Shown: positions 16,817 through 25,537, numbered from the stretch's first letter. The stretch is 42,821 bases of DNA from an uncultured Spirochaetales bacterium (GCA_949288415.1 CASEKE010000033.1:1-42821); one strand, 5' to 3'. Numbers and translations are program-made. Notes: generated from the letters alone by a model not told the origin.

Positions 16817-18175
16817 ATGGATACAGTAGTTTCAGTTCCAAGACAATTGTTGATACAGGCATTGCTCATACTGATCAATGCATTCTTTGCGGCAACGGAA
16901 ATTGCCGTGATATCGCTCAATACGACAAAACTCAAAAAGCAGATGGAGGAAGGCGACAAGACTGCGGGAGCTCTGCTCGGAATGGCAGAGAACCCTTCGG
17001 GATTCCTTTCGACGATACAGATAGGGATAACACTTGCGGGATTCCTTGGCTCGGCTCTTGCTGCCGATACCCTCTCAGACAGGCTGGCGACGACGCTTCA
17101 GGGCTGGGGGCTCGATCTGCCATTTCACACCCTCAACATGATTTCTGTCGTGGCAATCACGATAATCCTCTCATTCTTCACGCTGATATTCGGCGAGCTG
17201 GTACCAAAGAGGATCGCACAGCAGAAATCCGAGCTTGTCGCCAGGTTCTCCTGCAGAGTCATATCGGTACTGGCGTTGCTGATGCGCCCATTCATATGGT
17301 TCCTTTCAGCATGCACAAACGGAGTACTCAGACTTATGAGGATGAACGTCTCAGGAGACGATGAGCAAGTCACGGAAGACGACATCAGGCTCATGGTCGA
17401 TGCGGGAGGAGAGTCCGGATCGATAGAAGAGGATGAGCAGGAGTGGATACAGAACGTGTTCGAGTTCAACGATACGACGGTATCCGAGGTGATGGTCCGT
17501 CCCAGCGACATAGTCGCAATACAAGAGGACATGGACAACAAGGAGATACTCTCGACCATCAAGGAGTCCGGGAGGTCCAGAATCCCCGTGTACGGAGAAG
17601 ATATCAACGACATAAAGGGAATACTCAACTCCAGAGATTTCCTTATGAACCTCACCGAAGACAATAAGCGGAGCCTGAAGCAGCTTATAAGGCCGGCCTA
17701 CCTGGTACCTGAGACGATACATGCGGACAAGCTATTCTCTGAGATGCAGACAAAGAAACAGCATCTGGCAATCGTCATCGACGAGTACGGACAGACCAGC
17801 GGCCTCATAACCCTGGAAGATCTTCTCGAGGAGATAGTCGGAAACATCTACGACGAATTCGACAAGGAAGAGGAAAAGGAAATCGTCAAGGTCGGCGACA
17901 ATCTGTGGAAAGTCAGCGGTACGCTCAGCGTGACCGATCTCGAGGAAAGCCTCGGCATGGACATACATGACGACGAGCTCGACTTCGACACCGTCGGCGG
18001 CATGGTGTTCTCCCAGTTAACCGAGATTCCGCAGGACGGGACCACGCTGGACATCGATGCATACGGGTTGCATATACACGTCACAAAGATAGAGGACAGA
18101 AGGATCGTAGAAGCACTCGTCTCGGTCATACCGAAGGAGGAACCCCACGACGAGGAAAAGAAAGACGAAGACTGA
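16817..18175 (+). CDS. CNNM/CBS/CorC-HlyC-domain membrane protein
   Basis: A 452-residue protein with the full domain order of this family. Residues about 8-190 form the CNNM transmembrane domain (INAFFAATEIAVISLNTTKL; LIFGELVPKRIAQQKSELVA). About 200-330 hold a CBS pair (VMVRPSDIVAI; SRIPVYGEDINDIKGIL; HLAIVIDEYGQTSGLITLED). About 345-435 form the CorC_HlyC domain (LWKVSGTLSVTDLEESLG). Members are linked to magnesium or cobalt efflux and were once called haemolysins. The start has GAAGGAG just upstream. A strong promoter lies about 180 bases before the gene, and its terminator is inside the facing TetR gene (18204-18233). Confidence 0.94.
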   Translation: MDTVVSVPRQLLIQALLILINAFFAATEIAVISLNTTKLKKQMEEGDKTAGALLGMAENPSGFLSTIQIGITLAGFLGSALAADTLSDRLATTLQGWGLDLPFHTLNMISVVAITIILSFFTLIFGELVPKRIAQQKSELVARFSCRVISVLALLMRPFIWFLSACTNGVLRLMRMNVSGDDEQVTEDDIRLMVDAGGESGSIEEDEQEWIQNVFEFNDTTVSEVMVRPSDIVAIQEDMDNKEILSTIKESGRSRIPVYGEDINDIKGILNSRDFLMNLTEDNKRSLKQLIRPAYLVPETIHADKLFSEMQTKKQHLAIVIDEYGQTSGLITLEDLLEEIVGNIYDEFDKEEEKEIVKVGDNLWKVSGTLSVTDLEESLGMDIHDDELDFDTVGGMVFSQLTEIPQDGTTLDIDAYGLHIHVTKIEDRRIVEALVSVIPKEEPHDEEKKDED

Positions 18176-18180
18176 TCGTC

Positions 18181-18765
18181 CTACTCCACCAGCTGCAGCA
18201 CAAGCCCTCGGACAAGCGTCCCGAGGGCTTTTTCCATGTCAGGTATCTCGTCATCGTGCAGAAGGACATAGAAAAGCGAGCGGAAGGCCGAGTCGAAGTT
18301 CTCGATGTCCTCCTTGTCATCTATGCTGAACACTGAAAAGAGTTCGGAGAGTCTTTCCATTTTACCGACGCTGTAGAGTTCCCTCTCATCGCTGGGCACC
18401 TTGCGCGTCACTATCTCCATCTGGTCATCCTCGAGAAAGCGATATATACCTCTTTTATATATATTCATTATCACGGAGAGGAATATGCTCGTGAGGCTGG
18501 TGACGATATGGTTCTCATCAAGCTCCTGGAGCATTCCGAAGTACCTTTCCTCCTCCTCTTCCTCGAAACACTTGAGCACATCGAGAAACAGGTGCTCCTT
18601 CGACGGATAGAAAAGATAGAACGTGCCCTTGGGAATATTCACCATCCTCACAAGCTCGTCCACCGTAGTCTTCCGAACTCCGTACCTAGCCAGACACTGC
18701 TCGGCTGCCTTTCTCAGATCCCTCCGGATGTTGTCTCTTTCCTGGTTGGAATATATTTTCGGCAT
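18181..18765 (-). CDS. TetR-family transcriptional regulator
   Basis: A 194-residue regulator. The N-terminal helix-turn-helix is typical (AAEQCLARYGVRKTTVDELV, then NIPKGTFYLFYPSKEHLF, about residues 17-60) and is followed by an all-helical ligand and dimer domain with an acidic run (EEEEEE, about 93-98). The ribosome binding site is weak. A perfect inverted repeat TGACTAT-N10-ATAGTCA lies 15 bases upstream of the start and is the likely autoregulatory operator; it sits in the region shared with the sugar-ABC ATPase gene. The ligand is unknown. The 3' coding end carries the terminator of the facing CNNM gene. Confidence 0.92.
   Translation of the reverse strand: MPKIYSNQERDNIRRDLRKAAEQCLARYGVRKTTVDELVRMVNIPKGTFYLFYPSKEHLFLDVLKCFEEEEEERYFGMLQELDENHIVTSLTSIFLSVIMNIYKRGIYRFLEDDQMEIVTRKVPSDERELYSVGKMERLSELFSVFSIDDKEDIENFDSAFRSLFYVLLHDDEIPDMEKALGTLVRGLVLQLVE
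18204..18233 (+). terminator. Terminator of the CNNM gene, inside the TetR coding region
   Basis: A perfect 8-bp stem GCCCTCGG (18204-18211) / CCGAGGGC (18221-18228) is followed by TTTTT on the plus strand. It begins 28 bases after the CNNM stop and lies wholly within the last codons of the TetR gene. Confidence 0.88.
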
Positions 18766-18780
18766 CTTTTTCTCTCTTTT

Positions 18781-18804
18781 TGACTATTTTTGATTATATA
18801 GTCA
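18781..18804. promoter_or_regulatory. Inverted repeat, likely TetR operator
   Basis: TGACTAT (18781-18787) and ATAGTCA (18798-18804) form a perfect 7-bp inverted repeat with a 10-base AT-rich centre. It lies 15 bases before the TetR start and about 60 bases upstream of the -35 box of the divergent ABC ATPase gene, so it best fits autoregulation. Confidence 0.6.
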
Positions 18805-18865
18805 TCAAAACACCTTTTTCAGGTAAAATCAAGCAAAAAATCGTGAAATGATGTTTTACTTTTGT

Positions 18866-18894
18866 TTGACGGCAGCAAAATTCGGCCATACACT
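18866..18894 (+). promoter_or_regulatory. Promoter of the sugar-ABC ATPase gene
   Basis: TTGACG (18866-18871) and TACACT (18889-18894) are 17 bases apart. The predicted start leaves a leader of about 30 bases containing AAGGAG. Confidence 0.7.
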
Positions 18895-18932
18895 GCATTT
18901 GTAGTTAAAAAAACCAAGGAGACACAAACGAA

Positions 18933-20027
18933 ATGAGTGCAGTAGTACTTAAGAACATCTGCAAGATCTACGATGGTGGTGTCAAGGCTGTAGACAACGT
19001 AAACATCAACATCGAAGACCAGGAGTTCGTCGTTCTCGTAGGTCCTTCCGGATGCGGAAAGTCCACGACCCTCAGAATGGTCGCCGGTCTCGAAGACATC
19101 TCCTCCGGAGAGCTCTACATCGACGGAAAGCTCGTCAACGACGTCCCCCCGAAGGACAGAGACATCGCGATGGTATTCCAGAACTATGCTCTTTATCCTC
19201 ACATGACCGTTTATGATAACATGGCATTCGGTCTCAAGATCAGAAAGTTCCCGAAGGAAGAGATCGATCAGAGAGTAAGAGAAGCCGCAAAGATTCTCGA
19301 CATCGAGATGCTCCTCGAGAGAAAGCCGAAGGCACTCTCCGGTGGACAGAGGCAGAGAGTCGCAGTAGGAAGAGCAATCGTCAGAAAGCCGAAAGTATTC
19401 CTTTTCGACGAGCCGCTTTCCAACCTCGACGCAAAGCTCAGAGTCCAGATGAGAGCCGAGATTTCCGCTCTCCACAACAGGCTCAAGGCAACGATGATCT
19501 ATGTTACGCACGACCAGGTCGAGGCCCTCACGATGGCCGACAAGATCGTCGTAATGAAGCTCGGTGTCATCCAGCAGATCGGCGGACCGCTCGAGCTCTA
19601 CAACGAGCCGGACAACAAGTTCGTCGCAGGATTCATCGGAAGCCCACCCATGAACTTCATCAACATGGCCGTCAAGACGGAAGGTGACAAGACCTATGTC
19701 GACGAGGGAACCTTCAGGCTCGAGGTCACTCCTGCCCAGGCAAAGTTCCTCAAGCCGTATGTCGGAAAGGAAGTCACGTTCGGAATCAGGCCGGAAGATG
19801 TCGAGTTCAGCCATACGCCGGTTGACGGAAAGACGATCAACGGAAGCGTATCCGTCGTCGAGCCTCTCGGAAGCGAGACCCAGGTACACGTCGCCACCAG
19901 CAAGGCTAACGTCGTCGGAAAGATCGATCCGACAGTCGTCCCCACTCCGGACGAGAAAGTATCGCTCGTCGTCGCAATGGAGAAGGCAAGATTCTTCGAT
20001 GTCGACACAGAGCTCAGAATCCGCTGA
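18933..20027 (+). CDS. ugpC: Sugar ABC transporter ATP-binding protein (MsmX/UgpC/MalK type)
   Basis: A 364-residue ATPase. Walker A is GPSGCGKST at 37-45, the Q-loop region VFQNYALYPH at 81-90, signature LSGGQ at 135-139, Walker B VFLFDEP at 155-161 and the switch His in THDQVEALT. A C-terminal TOBE/regulatory domain starts near residue 235. It energises carbohydrate importers. It stands alone, with its own promoter and strong terminator and no permease or binding protein nearby. This fits a shared MsmX-like ATPase serving several sugar importers. Codon use is markedly biased toward a few codons (CTC, ATC, GTC, AAG), suggesting high expression. Confidence 0.95.
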   Translation: MSAVVLKNICKIYDGGVKAVDNVNINIEDQEFVVLVGPSGCGKSTTLRMVAGLEDISSGELYIDGKLVNDVPPKDRDIAMVFQNYALYPHMTVYDNMAFGLKIRKFPKEEIDQRVREAAKILDIEMLLERKPKALSGGQRQRVAVGRAIVRKPKVFLFDEPLSNLDAKLRVQMRAEISALHNRLKATMIYVTHDQVEALTMADKIVVMKLGVIQQIGGPLELYNEPDNKFVAGFIGSPPMNFINMAVKTEGDKTYVDEGTFRLEVTPAQAKFLKPYVGKEVTFGIRPEDVEFSHTPVDGKTINGSVSVVEPLGSETQVHVATSKANVVGKIDPTVVPTPDEKVSLVVAMEKARFFDVDTELRIR

Positions 20028-20040
20028 TCGACGGAAAGAA

Positions 20041-20069
20041 AAAACAGCCAGGAATCCTGGCTGTTTTTT
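20041..20069 (+). terminator. Terminator of the sugar-ABC ATPase gene
   Basis: AAAACAGCCAGG (20041-20052) pairs with CCTGGCTGTTTT around a tiny loop and runs into a T tract. The A-rich left arm could also stop transcription from the other side. Confidence 0.92.
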
Positions 20070-20085
20070 CATGCATCCAAATCGG

Positions 20086-20116
20086 AAAAAAAATGGCCGT
20101 ACCTAGCGGTACGGTC
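20086..20116 (-). terminator. Terminator of the aspartate kinase gene
   Basis: On the minus strand GACCGTACC-GCTA-GGTACGGCC forms a 9-bp stem (one G-T pair) followed by ATTTTTTTT. It lies 20 bases after the kinase stop. Confidence 0.9.
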
Positions 20117-20136
20117 AATTCCACTCGACGTAATGC

Positions 20137-21438
20137 TTACCTGAAGAGCTCGTCGTACACTACGTTGAGGGCCTTTTCCTTCTCGCTGTCCCTGATTCCA
20201 TACATCACAGACACTTCAGAAGCACCAAAGTTCACGAACGTAGGAGCTATGCCGTTGTTTCTCAATGCTGTGAGCGCACGTACATATGCATCTGTTTCCG
20301 GTATTTCCGCACCGACCAGTCCAAGCACCGCATGGCCATGGTCGACTTCGACGTAATCCAGATCGAACTCGGTCTTCAACCTGTCGCACATTGCCTGAAG
20401 TATGTTACCCTGCGCATTTCTGCTGTCGAAGAACCAGACAACGGAATCCACTCCGCTGATCGTATATATCGGCTTGACTCCGAATATGTGGAGCATCGTC
20501 AGAAGTGCATGCCGCGTACCGTGCTTCTTGAAAAGCATGAGACGTCTTAGCCTGATGCGGCTGAGTCCGCCGCGGACGGAAACGCCGGCAAGTCCCTTCT
20601 CGCCGGAAACAGGCACTATCAGAGTTCCCGGATCCTCCGGTCTGTTGGTGTTCTTTATGTTGATAGGTATCTCCACAGGGAGCACAGGAGCAATTGCCTC
20701 CTCGTGGAACACGGATGCGCCGAAGTCGGAAAGCTCCCTGACTTCCATGTAGTTCAAGGCATCGATGACCTTGGCATCCTTTATTACCCGTGGATCGGCG
20801 GCATACATTCCGGATACATCCGTCCAGTTCTCGTAAAGGTCGGCATTGATGCTTCTTGCGACCACGCTGCCAGTGATATCGCTTCCGCCGCGGGTAAATG
20901 TCTTGATCACTCCGTCCTCGGTGGAACCGTAGAATCCGGGTACGACATAGTTTCTTCTCTCGTCCTCGAGACGCATCCTAAGGCTGTCATAGCTGAATGG
21001 GTTCACTGTACCATCGCCTGTTATTATCACAGCATCGGCGGCATCGACGAACTCCCATCCGAGGAACTGGCTTACGACATATGCGGAAAGGAACTCTCCC
21101 CTGCTGGCCGCATAGTCCTGGCCGCGGCCGGCATCTATCTGGTAACGGATGTCGTCGAGAAGCATCTGAAGCGGCTTGGTGTCGACCTTCAGCTCCTTTG
21201 CTATGTCGAGGAATCTCTTCTCGATCTTCTCGAACACAGGTTTGCATGATCCGCCCTTCTGGACAAGCGAATTGCACTGATAAAGAAGATCCGTCACCTT
21301 CTCGTCATCCTTGTACCTCTTTCCGGGAGCGGAGACGACGATGACACGTCTGTTTCTATCCGAATCAAGTATGGCCTTGACCTTTCTTATCTGACCGGCG
21401 TCGGCAACGCTCGATCCGCCGAACTTGCATACTGTCAT
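20137..21438 (-). CDS. lysC: Aspartate kinase
   Basis: A 433-residue monofunctional aspartokinase, the first step to lysine, threonine, methionine and diaminopimelate. It begins with the family motif KFGGSSVADAG and has FTRGGSDITGSVVARSI (about 178-194), the catalytic and ATP-binding region. A pair of ACT domains for feedback control fills the C-terminal third (ISGVDSVVWFFDSRN; HGHAVLGLVGAEI). GAGGT lies eight bases before the ATG. It is monocistronic with its own terminator, and no other genes of the pathway are adjacent. Which amino acid inhibits it cannot be read from the sequence. Confidence 0.95.
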   Translation of the reverse strand: MTVCKFGGSSVADAGQIRKVKAILDSDRNRRVIVVSAPGKRYKDDEKVTDLLYQCNSLVQKGGSCKPVFEKIEKRFLDIAKELKVDTKPLQMLLDDIRYQIDAGRGQDYAASRGEFLSAYVVSQFLGWEFVDAADAVIITGDGTVNPFSYDSLRMRLEDERRNYVVPGFYGSTEDGVIKTFTRGGSDITGSVVARSINADLYENWTDVSGMYAADPRVIKDAKVIDALNYMEVRELSDFGASVFHEEAIAPVLPVEIPINIKNTNRPEDPGTLIVPVSGEKGLAGVSVRGGLSRIRLRRLMLFKKHGTRHALLTMLHIFGVKPIYTISGVDSVVWFFDSRNAQGNILQAMCDRLKTEFDLDYVEVDHGHAVLGLVGAEIPETDAYVRALTALRNNGIAPTFVNFGASEVSVMYGIRDSEKEKALNVVYDELFR

Positions 21439-21743
21439 ATAATGTACCTCGTTGCCGTAATTCTATTGGATGGAAAAATATTTTTCAATCACCGAAACGC
21501 CTGGGGCGCATCACGATGCCATCCCGGAAACGTAAAAAAGACGGATCCGGCGCGATGCGCATGAAATTCCTGAAGCCGCCCTATCCGATCGTTTTCCACG
21601 ATCTTGCGGCAAAAGAGTTCGTAGCGATGCATAAAAATACAGAAAAAGCCCTATCGGCAAATAATATATTGAATATTTGATGCATATAGTTGACATATTT
21701 ATGCATAAGGTGTATATCTTATCGCGTTCAGGAGGAACACAAA
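21439..21743. other. Intergenic region with ATGCAT repeats and the importer promoter
   Basis: This 305-base gap holds no convincing gene. Its right half is AT-rich and carries three ATGCAT(A) elements at 21627, 21680 and 21701; the last two are 21 bases apart, two helical turns, and flank the importer's -35 box. Confidence 0.45.
21690..21718 (+). promoter_or_regulatory. Promoter of the amino acid importer operon
   Basis: A perfect TTGACA (21690-21695) and TATATC (21713-21718) are 17 bases apart. An ATGCAT element (21701-21706) lies in the spacer and another just upstream (21680-21685), good positions for a repressor. Confidence 0.7.
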
Positions 21744-22487
21744 ATGAAAAAAACTGGTTTCTTTATCATTGTTATGGCACTTGTTGCCGTCTGTGCATTC
21801 GCTTCAGGCAGCAAGGAAAAGACTGAATATATCTTCGGCACCGACGCCACATGGCCACCGTTCGAATACATCGACGAGCAGGGCAATCTCACAGGATTCG
21901 ACGTGGAGCTTGTAGAGCTCATCGGCGAGAAGGTCGGCAAGAACTTCGTAGTCAAGAACATTCCATGGGACACGATCTTCGCAGGTCTTCTCAACGGACA
22001 GTACGATGCAGTCGCATCCGGCGTCACGATCACCGAGGATAGAATGAAGACGATCGACTTCTCCACCGTATATGCGAAGGTCGGACAGGTCGTCATCGTC
22101 CCCACGGACAGCGCCATCACAGGAATCGACGATCTTGCAGGAAAGAAGGTCGGAGTCCAGATCGGCACCACGGGAGACCTTGCTCTCGACGAGTACGGAA
22201 CGGACACCAAGAGATACGACGACATAGGCCTTGCAATCGAGGATATGCTCAACGGCAACCTCGAGGCGGCAGTATGCGATTCGACGATCGCTGCAGATTT
22301 CGTCCTCAAGAACGACAAGTACTCCTCGCTTCTGAAGATCGCAGGCGAACCGTTCACGGCAGAGGAATACGCAATCGGCGTCAAGAAGGGAAATACGGAA
22401 CTGCTTGAACTCATCAACGAAGGAATAGAGAAGGCAAAGGCCGACGGATCCTTCGACGAGCTCAAGGCAAAATGGGGAATCATCTGA
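21744..22487 (+). CDS. Polar amino acid ABC transporter, substrate-binding protein
   Basis: A 247-residue exported protein of the family 3 solute-binding type. The hydrophobic signal segment is followed by SGSKEK, a mature start common in spirochaetal binding proteins; a Cys at residue 17 leaves open whether it is a lipoprotein, since the lipobox is poor. The core shows GTDATWPPFEYIDEQGNLTG then FDVELVELIGE, GVTITEDRMKTIDFS and KKVGVQIGTTG, typical for glutamine, arginine or cystine-type receptors. AGGAGG precedes the ATG at 21744. It leads an operon with permease and ATPase; a stem-loop after it may raise its share of the mRNA. Confidence 0.94.
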   Translation: MKKTGFFIIVMALVAVCAFASGSKEKTEYIFGTDATWPPFEYIDEQGNLTGFDVELVELIGEKVGKNFVVKNIPWDTIFAGLLNGQYDAVASGVTITEDRMKTIDFSTVYAKVGQVVIVPTDSAITGIDDLAGKKVGVQIGTTGDLALDEYGTDTKRYDDIGLAIEDMLNGNLEAAVCDSTIAADFVLKNDKYSSLLKIAGEPFTAEEYAIGVKKGNTELLELINEGIEKAKADGSFDELKAKWGII

Positions 22488-22505
22488 TTGTCCCGCATTT
22501 GAAGA

Positions 22506-22532
22506 AAGAGGTCCCCGCAGAGGGGACTTCTT
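22506..22532 (+). promoter_or_regulatory. Intercistronic stem-loop after the binding-protein gene
   Basis: AAGAGGTCCCC and GGGGACTTCTT form an 11-bp stem (one G-T pair) with loop GCAGA, but no T tract follows. Such a hairpin between a binding protein and its permease commonly protects the upstream message from 3' exonucleases. Confidence 0.65.
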
Positions 22533-22562
22533 CGTATGAATAAACGATAGCAAGGAACAAAA

Positions 22563-23417
22563 ATGGAAAACAATCTGGATGAAAAACTCAAGAAGGAAGC
22601 ACTGCTGAGGAAGGTGGTGTCGGTGGATCCAAATGCCCCACCGAAGGAGAGGACGGAAATCAGGATGACCGACGGTCCTCTCATTCCGAAGAAAGGCGAG
22701 AAGCACCTGATGACATCCTGGAAGGTCACGTTCATTCTTGCCCTGCTGCTGATGGCCTATCTGCTCATATTCCAGGCAGATCCGTACAGGGAAATCTTCT
22801 TTGTGACCATCCAAGGAGCTCCGGTGACATTCGAAATAACGATCTGCGCAATAGTAGGCGCAGTGATCATCGGACTATTTGCAGGACTTGGAAGCGTATC
22901 CCACAACAGGGTTGTGAATATGATCAGCGGAGTCTACGTCGAACTTATAAGGGGAATCCCGCTGCTTGTTCAGATCATATTCATCTACTATGCTCTCGGT
23001 TCCCTGCTGCACATAGAAGGAATGGTAGCTGCGATAATATCGCTCTCGATATGCTTCGGAGCCTACATGGGAGAGATCGTTCGCGCAGGAATCCAGGCGG
23101 TACCGAAGGGACAGCTGGAAGCGGCGACGGCGCTGGGCATGTCCAGAAGCCAGGCTTTCTTCTACATCATCCTTCCGCAGACCGTCAAGGTCATACTCCC
23201 GGCAATCGGAAACGAATTCATATCAATGCTCAAGGATTCGTCGCTTGTGAGCACACTTGCACTTTCGGACATACTGAGAAAGGGAAGAGAGTACATCTCC
23301 AGAACGTTCCTTTCGCTCGAGACCATGCTCATGGTCGCTCTGATATACCTTATCATCACCCTCATTCTCTCAAGATTGGTAGGACTGCTCGAAGAGAGGT
23401 TGCACAAGAATGGCTAA
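22563..23417 (+). CDS. Polar amino acid ABC transporter, permease
   Basis: A 284-residue inner-membrane permease of the HisM/GlnP type. An unusually long polar N-terminus (about 55 residues, charged and proline-containing) precedes the first span. The ATPase-contact EAA loop is clear: [20 protein letters not shown] followed by LPQ (about 181-203). About five to six spans follow the usual topology. Only one permease gene is present, so the channel should be a homodimer. Its end overlaps the ATPase gene by eight bases. Confidence 0.93.
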   Translation: MENNLDEKLKKEALLRKVVSVDPNAPPKERTEIRMTDGPLIPKKGEKHLMTSWKVTFILALLLMAYLLIFQADPYREIFFVTIQGAPVTFEITICAIVGAVIIGLFAGLGSVSHNRVVNMISGVYVELIRGIPLLVQIIFIYYALGSLLHIEGMVAAIISLSICFGAYMGEIVRAGIQAVPKGQLEAATALGMSRSQAFFYIILPQTVKVILPAIGNEFISMLKDSSLVSTLALSDILRKGREYISRTFLSLETMLMVALIYLIITLILSRLVGLLEERLHKNG

Positions 23418-24150
23418 GATTGAAATAAAGAACCTTTACAAGGACTATATAGTAAACGAGAAGACGATCCACGCAGTCAGGAATGCCTCGATAACCGTCA
23501 ACGACGGGGAAGTAGTGGTCATCATAGGTCCTTCCGGAAGTGGAAAGTCCACACTGCTGAGGAGTGTCAACAGGCTCGAGGCGGCGACGGACGGGCAGAT
23601 TTTGATCGACAGAGTCGATGTCAACGATCCCAAAACCGACATAAGAATGGTCAGGGAAGAAGTCGGAATGGTATTCCAGTCGTTCAACCTTTTCCCCCAT
23701 CTTTCCGTACTCGAGAACATAGCTATCGCTCCGATCAAGGTAAAGAAGATGCCCAAGAAAGAAGCACGTGAACTTGCCATGGAGCTTCTTCGAAAGGTCG
23801 GCCTTGAGGAAAAGGCGGATGCCCATCCTTCGGAGCTATCCGGAGGTCAGCAGCAGAGAGTGGCTATCGCAAGAGCGCTTGCGATGAAACCCAAGGCCAT
23901 GCTGTTCGACGAACCGACAAGCGCTTTGGATCCGGAAATGATCAAGGAAGTCCTGGACGTCATGCTGTCGCTGGCAAAGGATGGAATGACCATGCTGCTG
24001 GTGACCCATGAGATGGGCTTTGCAAAGGCTGCCGCGGACAAGGTGATCTTCATGGACAAGGGAGAAGTTATTGAGGAGAACACTCCGGAGGAACTTTTCA
24101 CAAATCCGAAGAGCGAACGCACGCGGGATTTTCTGAACCATATTCTCTGA
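23410..24150 (+). CDS. Polar amino acid ABC transporter, ATP-binding protein
   Basis: A 246-residue GlnQ/HisP-type ATPase. Walker A is GPSGSGKST at 40-48, the signature [16 protein letters not shown], Walker [17 protein letters not shown], and the switch His in VTHEMGFAK. Length is standard with no extra regulatory domain. The start overlaps the permease gene, so subunits are made in step. The operon ends in a strong terminator seven bases later. Confidence 0.95.
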   Translation: MAKIEIKNLYKDYIVNEKTIHAVRNASITVNDGEVVVIIGPSGSGKSTLLRSVNRLEAATDGQILIDRVDVNDPKTDIRMVREEVGMVFQSFNLFPHLSVLENIAIAPIKVKKMPKKEARELAMELLRKVGLEEKADAHPSELSGGQQQRVAIARALAMKPKAMLFDEPTSALDPEMIKEVLDVMLSLAKDGMTMLLVTHEMGFAKAAADKVIFMDKGEVIEENTPEELFTNPKSERTRDFLNHIL

Positions 24151-24156
24151 TGAGAC

Positions 24157-24188
24157 GAAAGCAGGCCTACCCCCTGCTTTCTTTTTTC
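24157..24188 (+). terminator. Terminator of the amino acid importer operon
   Basis: GAAAGCAGG (24157-24165) pairs with CCTGCTTTC (24173-24181) and is followed by TTTTTT. Confidence 0.93.
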
Positions 24189-24211
24189 CAGTATTGAGCT
24201 ATCATCTTCAT

Positions 24212-25168
24212 ATGAAGATAGCAATACTCGATTCCTACGCAATGAACCCAGGAGACCTTTCCTGGGAAGGCTTCGAAAGACTCGGAGACGTGTACCGATA
24301 CGAAACCTCGACACGGGAAGAGGCGATCGAACGTGCAAAGTGTATGGATGCCCTTGTCATCAACAAGATTGTGCTCGGCAAAGATGAAATGGAGATGCTC
24401 CCCGATCTTCGCTATATAGGCGTCACCGCCACCGGCTACAACGTCGTAGACATAGGAGAAGCGTCGAGACGGAAAATTGCAGTCACGAACATCCCCTACT
24501 ACAGTACTTCCAGCGTAGCGGAACATGTATTCGCACTGCTGCTCGAATATTCCAGACAGACTGGCCTGTACGCGAAGAAAGTGAAGGAAGGCGCATGGCA
24601 GAAAGCGCGGACGTTCACTTTCCAGCTCGGCACATCCTTCGAACTGGCCGGGCGTACGATCGGCATCGTGGGCCTCGGAGACATCGGGTCGAAGGTAGCC
24701 TCCATCGCAGAAGCTTTCGACATGGACGTCGTATATACATCGCACAGTCCCAAGGAGATCGGAAAGAAACATGGGTGGCAATTCATGCCGCTCGATGAAC
24801 TTCTGGAGAAAAGCGACGTGGTCAGCCTGCACGTTCCTCTCACGACGGAAACGGAGAAGATGATCGACAAGGATGCGCTTTCGCTGATGAAGAAAGATGC
24901 GATACTCGTCAACACGGCCAGAGGAGGTCTGATCGACGAAGATGCGCTCTTCGATGCGCTCAGCACGTCAAGGATTGCGGCAGCCCTGCTTGACGTCATC
25001 GGAGAGGAACCACCGAGAAACGGATGTCGGCTTTTCGAGCTGGACAACTGCATAGCGACACCGCATCAGGCATGGGCGACAAAACAGGCGCGTACCAGAT
25101 TGATGGAGATGGCTGCAAAGAACCTGGAAGCATTCATAGCTGGGAAATCGCTGAACAGAATAGTATGA
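24212..25168 (+). CDS. D-2-hydroxyacid dehydrogenase (NAD-dependent)
   Basis: A 318-residue enzyme of the glycerate dehydrogenase/hydroxypyruvate reductase branch. The Rossmann motif GLGDIG is at 154-159. The catalytic triad is visible: Arg237 in NTARGGLID, Glu266 in GEEPP and His285 in TPHQAW. It should interconvert a 2-keto acid such as hydroxypyruvate or glyoxylate with the D-hydroxy acid. I start at the ATG at 24212; no good ribosome binding site is seen, and an in-frame TTG lies 18 bases upstream. It sits alone between two hairpins. Confidence 0.92.
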   Translation: MKIAILDSYAMNPGDLSWEGFERLGDVYRYETSTREEAIERAKCMDALVINKIVLGKDEMEMLPDLRYIGVTATGYNVVDIGEASRRKIAVTNIPYYSTSSVAEHVFALLLEYSRQTGLYAKKVKEGAWQKARTFTFQLGTSFELAGRTIGIVGLGDIGSKVASIAEAFDMDVVYTSHSPKEIGKKHGWQFMPLDELLEKSDVVSLHVPLTTETEKMIDKDALSLMKKDAILVNTARGGLIDEDALFDALSTSRIAAALLDVIGEEPPRNGCRLFELDNCIATPHQAWATKQARTRLMEMAAKNLEAFIAGKSLNRIV

Positions 25169-25175
25169 AAAACAC

Positions 25176-25198
25176 GAAAGCCGGAAAACCCGGCTTTC
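25176..25198 (+). terminator. Terminator-like hairpin after the dehydrogenase
   Basis: GAAAGCCGG and CCGGCTTTC form a 9-bp stem with a short A-rich loop. The plus strand has no T tract after it, so termination may be weak or factor-assisted. Confidence 0.55.
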
Positions 25199-25385
25199 AG
25201 TATCCAATAATACCCAGACTTCCAACGAAGATCGGTTCTTTATCAGGCGTCGGATGACACCCGATGAAATCATTTTTGCACAGATTTCGGTTTGCATCCA
25301 GTCCCAGACTCCCCATCCGGAAAAGAAAATCCGCAGTTTTTCCGGAAATATCCTGCTCATGCATCGACAATTATCCATTTCCGGT
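25199..25385. other. Non-coding stretch with one hairpin
   Basis: I see no gene here. A stem TCCGGAAAA / TTTTCCGGA (25316-25345) with a 12-base loop is the only structure; it has no clear T tract on either side. Confidence 0.4.
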
Positions 25386-25460
25386 GGGAAAAAGAACGGC
25401 AGGATGATTCCTGCCGTCATGAACCAAGGGAGTTGTTATTGTTAGTCCTCGCTAAAATTT
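25386..25460 (-). ncRNA. Candidate small RNA A of a tandem pair
   Basis: The proposed RNA is about 70 nt, read leftward from near 25457. In order it has a weak 5' stem (UUAG-CGAGGA-CUAA), an A-rich linker, the segment ACUCCCUUGGUUCA (25421-25433), and a terminator with a perfect 9-bp stem ACGGCAGGA / TCCTGCCGT (25396-25417) followed by TTCTTTTT. The segment AACU-CCCUU-GGUU could fold into a small loop that displays CCCUU, which is complementary to a GGGAG-type ribosome binding site. The same architecture occurs 170 bases to the right. The upstream promoter has TTGCAG (25489-25484). No open frame of any length is present. Function is unknown. Confidence 0.6.
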
Positions 25461-25461
25461 A

Positions 25462-25489
25462 TATTATAGTATTTGCTTCTTTTCTGCAA
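25462..25489 (-). promoter_or_regulatory. Promoter of small RNA A
   Basis: The minus strand has TTGCAG (25489-25484) and then TATAAT (25468-25463) at 15 bases, or TAATAT at 17 bases. The -35 hexamer is identical to that of small RNA B. Confidence 0.55.
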
Positions 25490-25537
25490 GCCCTCAACAA
25501 TGAAAAAAAGATGACAAAAATGTAATTATGACTCTTT

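Noticed and set aside
18819..20072. A 417-codon open frame antisense to the sugar-ABC ATPase gene
   Set aside because: It mirrors the biased codons of a clear ABC ATPase, has a Leu/Asp/Glu/Ser-rich low-complexity product and no family motif.
21804..22814. Long antisense frame across the binding-protein gene and permease start
   Set aside because: It spans a promoterless region against two clear ABC transporter genes and shows no domain.
25254..25445. A 63-codon plus-strand frame ending in small RNA A
   Set aside because: No ribosome binding site, low-quality composition, and it runs through the terminator stem, which is better explained on the minus strand.
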